Shown here piece by piece: positions 58,995-64,000 of a stretch of 64,000 bases of DNA. The stretch covers positions 1 through 64,000 of the forward strand of contig JALEFY010000012.1 in the NCBI GenBank assembly GCA_022760435.1. Reading direction: 5' to 3'. Source of the DNA: Neomegalonema sp. GTDB lineage: Bacteria; Pseudomonadota; Alphaproteobacteria; Rhodobacterales; Rhodobacteraceae. The first letter of the stretch is position 1; the number at the start of each line of letters is the position of its first letter. The translations under genes and the position numbers were made by a program. The notes below the pieces were generated by a model. It made no database searches, was not told the DNA's origin, and was given only the letters and a program-made list of their open reading frames with translations.

Positions 58995-61418
58995 ATGGCG
59001 GGGAGCGGTCTTTTTGCGAGTGCCTTGTCTGCGTCTCGGCTGCTGCTGACGAATTCAGGCGTTTCAGCGCAGGAACAGGGAAGCGCACCCGATCGCAGCG
59101 CGGTGATCGAGCAGGTTCAGGCTTGGCAACAGGAAACCGGCTTTGCACGTGACGATAGCGCGGCGGCAAGCGAGGCTTCGTCGCTGGCGGAGCAGGTGGC
59201 CGTCGAGCTGGCAGAGCCTCCCGCCCGTGTGAGCACTGAAGAGGAAGCCCCGGCCGAGCAGGCTCCGGCCTCTGCGCCGGTGGCCGTCGATCCGATCAGC
59301 GAAACCGAGGTCGCGCAGGGCGAGGCGACGGCGCCCGAAAGCGACGGCGACACCGCGGCGCCCGCAGCGGAAGAGCCGGTTGTGCAGGACGCTTCCATCG
59401 AAGATTCTCCCATCCAGGGGATTGCCGAGCAAGAGGCTGCTGAGCAAGAGATCGCGGAACCGGACATCTCCGAAAAGGAAGCCGAAAAGGAAGCCGAAGA
59501 GCCGGAACCGACGCAGACCACTCAGGACGACAGCGCACAGGCGCAGGCAAGCAATGCCGCGCTCGACGGGTCAATCCCGGCGGTCCAAGAGGAAGAGGGG
59601 GAGGAGGAGGCGGAAACGCAAGCAGAGCCTCAACCTGAAACTGAAGCGGAGGAAGAGGACAGCGAGGCTTCCGCACGCGATGGCGCGACCGGGGCGCAAG
59701 TCATCGCTGAAGCGAGCAGCGCAGGAGACCTGGAGCCGTCGCAGCCCGAGCTTGTTGCGCTTGAGGATGCGGGAGATGCAGCGCTCGTGACGGACGAGAC
59801 TCAAGAAGAGCCCGAAGCCGCGCCGGTTCAGGATGAGGAAGACGACGCACAGTCCTCCTCCGATCCTGCCTCCTCCGATCCCGCCTCCTCCGATCCCGTG
59901 CAAGAGCAGGATGCGGGTGCCGATGAGGCCGCTGAAGCTGTGATCGTGCAATCGCTCTTGCTGATCGGCGGCGACGATGATGATGTCCTGCTGGGCGATG
60001 CGGCGGCAGATGCGCTCTATGGCGGGCTGGGCGCGGATCTGCTCAATGGCGGCGATGGCCGGGATCAGATCTTCGGCGAAGAGGGCGATGACATCCTGAT
60101 CGGTGAAGGTGGAGATGATCAGATGTATGCGGGCGATGGCGATGACATCGTGCTCGGCGGCGCTGGTAATGATCACCTGTATTACTCGGCAGGCAATGAC
60201 ATCATGACCGGAGGCGAAGGCGCCGATACCTTCTATTACGAGTTGCCTTTCAACTGGCTCTCGCGCACCGACACGCAGCGCGATGCGCTCTCGGTCGGGT
60301 TGATCGGGGATGATCAGATCACTGATTTCGAGACCGGGGTCGATACGCTGGTGCTGCGTAACCTCTATGTCGATGGCGAGGTGATCGACAGTCTCGATGA
60401 TGTGCAGGACCGGGTATCGTTCGGCGAAGATGGTGTGCAGCAGATCGATCTTGGGTCGCTGGGCTCGATCTCGCTGGCGGGGATCGATATTGCGAACGAT
60501 GTCGCGGTGATCGTCGATGTCAGCACCCAGATCTTCTATGGCGATGAGGATGATGTTGCCGAAGGGTTGAATTACGCTGATTACTTCCGCATGGGCGGCG
60601 GCAATGACTACGCCATTGGTCATCGCGGCGATGATGTCATCTATGGCGAGGATGGTGATGACCGGCTTTTCGGTTATCAGGACAATGACACGCTCTATGG
60701 CGGCGCGGGTCAGGATCGCCTGATCGGTGGCTATGGCAATGACCAGATGACCGGCGGGGAGGGGGCTGATCAGTTCCAGTTCATCGCACAACCGGTGAAC
60801 CGCACGCTCGATTTCGGCGATGACGTGATCACTGATTTCAAGCCGGGTGAGGACAAACTGCTCTTCAGCTTTGTCGATGTGGTCACAGAGGTGGCGGTTG
60901 AGGCCGAAACCAGCGATCTGGAGCCCCTCACGCCGCTCGAAGATGTCGCCGAGGGCGAAGACGCGGCTGCGATTGAAGAGGCCGCGCCGCTCGAGGGCGA
61001 TGCGGCTGCTTCGAGCTCTGAGCTGGAGGAGGAAAGCGCCGAGCCGTTGGTGGCTGACGAGGGCGCCGAGCTGGAGAGCACCGAGCAGGAGAACACCGAG
61101 CAAGAGAGCGTCGAGCAGGAGCTGCTCGAGACGGCGGCGCTCGATCAGGACACGGCGCAAGAGCTGGATCCGCAAACGGAAACGCTCGCATTCTCCGAGG
61201 AAGAAAGCGCGCAAGCCGCTCCGAGCGAGGAAGAGGACGCGCTGGCGCTCGACGAAGTCTTTGAGACCGAGCTTTTCGCGATCGACAGCGCCGAGGCGGC
61301 CCTGTCCCTGGCGCGTCAGGAGGGCGATGATGTCGTGATCGATTTCAACGGCTCGATCAGGCTGCTCGATACGCAGCTTGCCGATCTGACAGTCGATGAT
61401 TTCATCGTCTATTACTAA
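58995..61418 (+). CDS. Acidic RTX calcium-binding protein
   Basis: The 807-residue protein is extremely acidic. Residues about 60-310 are Glu/Ala/Pro-rich and low-complexity (for example EEEGEEEAETQAEPQPETEAE, with a 15-base repeat encoding SSDPA), followed by a first RTX block near 315-415 (GGLGADLLNGGDGRDQIFGEEGDDILIG), a spacer, a second RTX block near 532-595 (GGGNDYAIGHRGDDVIYGEDGDD), another acidic stretch (about 630-770) and the end VDDFIVYY, a type I secretion-like tail. GGAGG precedes the ATG. No Sec signal is convincing and no secretion genes are near. It is probably a secreted calcium-dependent surface or matrix protein. Confidence 0.85.
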   Translation: MAGSGLFASALSASRLLLTNSGVSAQEQGSAPDRSAVIEQVQAWQQETGFARDDSAAASEASSLAEQVAVELAEPPARVSTEEEAPAEQAPASAPVAVDPISETEVAQGEATAPESDGDTAAPAAEEPVVQDASIEDSPIQGIAEQEAAEQEIAEPDISEKEAEKEAEEPEPTQTTQDDSAQAQASNAALDGSIPAVQEEEGEEEAETQAEPQPETEAEEEDSEASARDGATGAQVIAEASSAGDLEPSQPELVALEDAGDAALVTDETQEEPEAAPVQDEEDDAQSSSDPASSDPASSDPVQEQDAGADEAAEAVIVQSLLLIGGDDDDVLLGDAAADALYGGLGADLLNGGDGRDQIFGEEGDDILIGEGGDDQMYAGDGDDIVLGGAGNDHLYYSAGNDIMTGGEGADTFYYELPFNWLSRTDTQRDALSVGLIGDDQITDFETGVDTLVLRNLYVDGEVIDSLDDVQDRVSFGEDGVQQIDLGSLGSISLAGIDIANDVAVIVDVSTQIFYGDEDDVAEGLNYADYFRMGGGNDYAIGHRGDDVIYGEDGDDRLFGYQDNDTLYGGAGQDRLIGGYGNDQMTGGEGADQFQFIAQPVNRTLDFGDDVITDFKPGEDKLLFSFVDVVTEVAVEAETSDLEPLTPLEDVAEGEDAAAIEEAAPLEGDAAASSSELEEESAEPLVADEGAELESTEQENTEQESVEQELLETAALDQDTAQELDPQTETLAFSEEESAQAAPSEEEDALALDEVFETELFAIDSAEAALSLARQEGDDVVIDFNGSIRLLDTQLADLTVDDFIVYY

Positions 61419-61442
61419 GGCCCAGCAAGGCTCTCAAAAGCG

Positions 61443-61470
61443 AAAGCCCGCAGCAAGACCTGCGGGCTTT
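61443..61470. terminator. Shared terminator between convergent RTX and ompW genes
   Basis: AAAGCCCGCAG, a six-base loop and CTGCGGGCTTT form an 11-bp stem between two convergent stops. Short T-tracts are present on both strands, so it can serve both genes. Confidence 0.85.
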
Positions 61471-61498
61471 GGCCGTTTCGGGTTGGAGAGCTCTGTGA

Positions 61499-62143
61499 TC
61501 AGAAGCGGTAGCCGACGCCGACACCGAAGATCCACGGATCCAGATCGACACTGCCGGTCACATCCGGGCCGGTGACCTTCACGTCAGTGGAGAGCCACAG
61601 CTTCTTCACATCGGCGTTCAGGTAGATGCCATCGCCAATTTCGTAGTCGATACCGGCCTGAAGGGCGAAGCCAAAGCCGTTCTCATACTCGATGTCAGCC
61701 GCGGCACCGCTGTCTTCGTTGTAGAAGATGGTGTAGTTGATCCCGGCACCAACATAGGGTTTGAACGCACCGAAATTGGTGAAGTGATACTGCGCGGTGA
61801 TGGTCGGGGGCAGCAGCCAGACCGAGCCGAGATCGACATTGGCGGCACCTTTGGTCTTCACATCATGCGGCGTGGTGGCGACGATGAGTTCCGCAGCGAT
61901 ATTCGGGGTGAAGAAGTAGGTGAAATCCACTTCCGGGACCAGGGCGCTGCTGGCATCCGCTTCCAGACCGGCAATGCTCAGCGACGAGCTTTCGTCCGGC
62001 ATCACATAGATACCGCGCGCGCGCACCATGAAGCTGCCATCGGATTTGCCAGCATACATGCTCTCTTCAGCTTGGGCGCCGGTGAAAGCCATCAGACCAG
62101 CCAGGACGGTGCTGCCGAGCAGGGCGGTGAGTTTGTTACGCAT
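61499..62143 (-). CDS. ompW: OmpW-family outer-membrane protein
   Basis: The 214-residue protein has a signal peptide (MRNKLTALLGSTVLAGLMAFTGAQA) and an eight-stranded barrel pattern of the OmpW family: FMVRARGIYVMPDESS, VPEVDFTYFFTPNIAAELIVATTPHDV, LGSVWLLPPTITAQYHF, FKPYVGAGINYTIFY, FALQAGIDYEIGDGIYLNADVKKLWL and the terminal aromatic residue (GVGVGYRF). It forms a small outer-membrane channel for hydrophobic compounds. A Crp/Fnr-like box lies 109 bases upstream, consistent with the oxygen control known for ompW elsewhere. Confidence 0.92.
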   Translation of the reverse strand: MRNKLTALLGSTVLAGLMAFTGAQAEESMYAGKSDGSFMVRARGIYVMPDESSSLSIAGLEADASSALVPEVDFTYFFTPNIAAELIVATTPHDVKTKGAANVDLGSVWLLPPTITAQYHFTNFGAFKPYVGAGINYTIFYNEDSGAAADIEYENGFGFALQAGIDYEIGDGIYLNADVKKLWLSTDVKVTGPDVTGSVDLDPWIFGVGVGYRF

Positions 62144-62251
62144 GATACGTCCTCCTAATATTACCCGATTTGAAGCGGTGTTGTTTGTGGTTCCGCAAAA
62201 CTGTCTCGCTACGGGTCGAGGGGGACGCTACGCCTTTGCCCAATTTCGGCC

Positions 62252-62265
62252 TTGATCTGTGTCAA
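62252..62265 (-). promoter_or_regulatory. Fnr-like box upstream of ompW
   Basis: In the sense direction TTGACACAGATCAA matches TTGAY-N4-RTCAA. It lies between the acs stop and the ompW start, so it can only serve ompW. OmpW is regulated by FNR in enteric bacteria, which supports the call. Confidence 0.65.
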
Positions 62266-62325
62266 CTTCCAGCGAATCGACAAAAAAGCCGCCCGGACCG
62301 TGTGGTTCGAGCGACTTCAATTTTT

Positions 62326-62345
62326 GGTGATCCGGGCGGATCACC
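62326..62345 (-). terminator. Hairpin after acs
   Basis: GGTGATCC-GGGC-GGATCACC is a perfect 8-bp stem about 18 bases beyond the acs stop. On the acs sense strand it is followed by A rather than T residues, so it is likely a 3'-end stabilising hairpin or a weak terminator. Confidence 0.5.
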
Positions 62346-62362
62346 TCAAGGGGGATGCCGAA

Positions 62363-64000
62363 TTAGCTGCGGTTCATCCGGTTATCGATCAGGCTGTCAA
62401 CGACCGACGGATCCGCCAGTGTCGAGGTGTCGCCGAGCGCGCCATACTCGTTCTCGGCAATCTTGCGCAGGATACGGCGCATGATCTTGCCCGAGCGGGT
62501 TTTCGGCAGACCGGGGGCGAACTGGATCAGATCCGGGCTTGCAACCGGGCCGATTTCCTGACGGACCCATTTGACCAGCTCCTTGCGCAGCTCGTCGGAG
62601 GGCTCCTGGCCTTCCATCAGGGTGACGTAGCAATAAATGCCCTGACCCTTGATGTCATGCGGGTAGCCGACCACGGCTGCCTCGGAGACCTTGGCATGGG
62701 CGACAAGCGCGCTCTCGATCTCGGCGGTGCCCATACGGTGGCCGGAGACATTGATCACGTCATCAACGCGGCCGGTGATCCAGTAATAGCCATCGGCATC
62801 GCGGCGGCAGCCATCGCCCGAGAAGTAGTAGCCCTTGAACATCTCGAAATAGGTCGAGACGAAGCGCTCATGATCGCCGTAAACGGTGCGCATCTGCCCC
62901 GGCCAGCTATCCTTGATGCACAGCACGCCTTCGGCTTCGGTGGTGGTGATCTCCTGCCCCTGATCGTTCAGGATCACCGGTTGCACGCCGAAGAACGGGC
63001 GGCTGGCCGAGCCGGGCTTGAGCGGGGTCGCGCCGGGCAGCGGGGTGATCAGATGGCCGCCGGTCTCGGTCTGCCACCAGGTATCCACGATCGGGCAGCG
63101 GCCCTTGCCGACGACCTCGTAGTACCACTTCCAGGCTTCGGGGTTGATCGGCTCACCGACCGAGCCCAGGATGCGCAGGTCGGACAGGTCGCATTTCTCG
63201 ACATGCTCGTTGCCAGCGCCCATCAGCGAGCGGATCGCGGTCGGGGCGGTGTAGAAGATATTGACCTTGTGCTTCTCGCACACATCCCAGAAGCGCGAGG
63301 GCGACGGGTAGGTCGGCACGCCTTCAAACATCAGCGAGATCGCGCCATTGGCCAGCGGGCCATAGACGATATAGCTGTGCCCGGTGACCCAGCCGACATC
63401 CGCGGTGCACCAGAACACTTCGCCTTCCTGATAGTCGAAGACATATTTATGGGTCATCGCCGCGTAGAGCAGATAGCCACCGGAGCTATGCAGCACGCCC
63501 TTCGGCATCCCGGTCGAGCCCGAGGTGTAGAGGATGAACAGCGGATCCTCGGCGTTCATCGGCTCGGGCGGGCAGTCGAGGCCGACCTTGGCAGCTTCGT
63601 CATGGTACCAGAAGTCGCGACCTTCCTGCATCGGGATCTCGCCGCCGGTGCGGTGCACGACCAGGGTCTTGACGGTGTCGGCGCATTTCTCGAGCGCCTT
63701 GTCGACATTCTTCTTGAGCGGAACGGCACGGCCGCCGCGCAGGCCTTCATCGGCGGTGACGATGACTTGCGCGCCGCAGTTATTGACGCGGTCGGCCAGC
63801 GCATCGGGGGAGAAGCCGCCAAAGACGATCGAGTGCACGGCGCCGATGCGGGCACAGGCCAGCATGGCATAGGCCGCTTCGGGGATCATCGGCAGGTAGA
63901 GGATGACGCGGTCGCCCTTCTTGACGCCATGCGCCTTGAGCACATTGGCGAATTTGCGCACGCGGTCATAAAGCTGGGAATAGGTGATGGTGTCGGAAAC
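62363..64000 (-). CDS. acs: Acetyl-CoA synthetase (5' end outside window)
   Basis: About 545 residues of the C-terminal part are present; the frame runs off the right edge. Motifs of ADP-independent (AMP-forming) acetyl-CoA synthetase are clear: [28 protein letters not shown], the P-loop-like [101 protein letters not shown] and the acylatable lysine region [35 protein letters not shown]. It activates acetate to acetyl-CoA in the cytoplasm. The Lys of SGKIMRR is the usual acetylation control site. Confidence 0.96.
   Translation of the reverse strand, partial: VSDTITYSQLYDRVRKFANVLKAHGVKKGDRVILYLPMIPEAAYAMLACARIGAVHSIVFGGFSPDALADRVNNCGAQVIVTADEGLRGGRAVPLKKNVDKALEKCADTVKTLVVHRTGGEIPMQEGRDFWYHDEAAKVGLDCPPEPMNAEDPLFILYTSGSTGMPKGVLHSSGGYLLYAAMTHKYVFDYQEGEVFWCTADVGWVTGHSYIVYGPLANGAISLMFEGVPTYPSPSRFWDVCEKHKVNIFYTAPTAIRSLMGAGNEHVEKCDLSDLRILGSVGEPINPEAWKWYYEVVGKGRCPIVDTWWQTETGGHLITPLPGATPLKPGSASRPFFGVQPVILNDQGQEITTTEAEGVLCIKDSWPGQMRTVYGDHERFVSTYFEMFKGYYFSGDGCRRDADGYYWITGRVDDVINVSGHRMGTAEIESALVAHAKVSEAAVVGYPHDIKGQGIYCYVTLMEGQEPSDELRKELVKWVRQEIGPVASPDLIQFAPGLPKTRSGKIMRRILRKIAENEYGALGDTSTLADPSVVDSLIDNRMNRS

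Noticed and set aside
62301..62312. tRNA-like T-loop (GGTTCGA)
   Set aside because: No acceptor stem, D arm or anticodon arm can be placed around it; it lies among hairpins after acs.

Overview
The window is GC-rich chromosomal DNA from an alphaproteobacterium, most probably of the order Rhodobacterales. This rests on gene content: a COQ9-family protein and UbiA (ubiquinone), ATP12-type F1-ATPase chaperone, the 44-residue aa3 cytochrome oxidase subunit IV, DUF6173, DUF1127, a PcfJ-like protein, a SUMT-DUF2849-CysI-CysH-DUF934 sulfur operon with an Lrp regulator, and FnrL-like TTGAT-N4-GTCAA sites. Genes are tightly packed, with many ATGA/GTGA stop-start overlaps. No rRNA, tRNA, CRISPR array, intact insertion sequence or prophage was found.

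Layout. 1-13.9 kb is housekeeping and hypothetical: DUF1127, two paralogous membrane proteins, ubiA, rsmE, a glutamate-cysteine ligase, a SelD-associated type FAD oxidoreductase without SelD, arfB, and a divergent pair that looks like a split MnmC (tRNA wobble uridine modification). 12.6-15.6 kb holds a PcfJ-like gene, a 5.6-copy array of an 89-bp tandem repeat, coq9 and rpsU with a clear promoter and terminator. 16-19 kb is a coupled aldehyde dehydrogenase / metallo-beta-lactamase-fold / DUF6173 operon. 19.2-27.2 kb is a complete aromatic acid catabolic island: TRAP transporter (dctPQM), 3-hydroxybenzoate 6-hydroxylase, gentisate 1,2-dioxygenase, GST-type maleylpyruvate isomerase, fumarylpyruvate hydrolase and an extra mycothiol-type isomerase homologue, facing a MarR regulator. 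Together these would import 3-hydroxybenzoate and convert it through gentisate and maleylpyruvate to pyruvate and fumarate.

27.3-32.7 kb carries telA-xpaC and a VIT/VWA protein with its class GN sortase. 32.7-40.8 kb is one giant gene (2683 residues) with an N-terminal AHH-type HNH nuclease domain followed by about ten RTX modules and a type I secretion-like C-terminus. It is the most unusual object in the window. 41-46 kb has the ATP12 chaperone, a protein with two tandem WcbI-like domains, a GSCFA protein and an SRAP/YedK protein. 46-50 kb has a DUF937 protein and a zinc-ribbon/SPFH pair split by a degraded RTX remnant. 50-55.3 kb is the MaoC-Lrp pair and the assimilatory sulfite/APS reduction operon. 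55.3-64 kb has an exosortase-associated type glycosyltransferase, a YfbR-like HD hydrolase, ahcY, a very acidic second RTX protein, ompW and the 3' part of acs, cut by the window edge.

Three promoter-proximal Crp/Fnr-type boxes of the same form (TTGAC-N4-ATCAA in the sense direction) lie before the TRAP/gentisate operon, the giant RTX gene and ompW, suggesting that these are linked by an oxygen- or nitric-oxide-responsive regulator.
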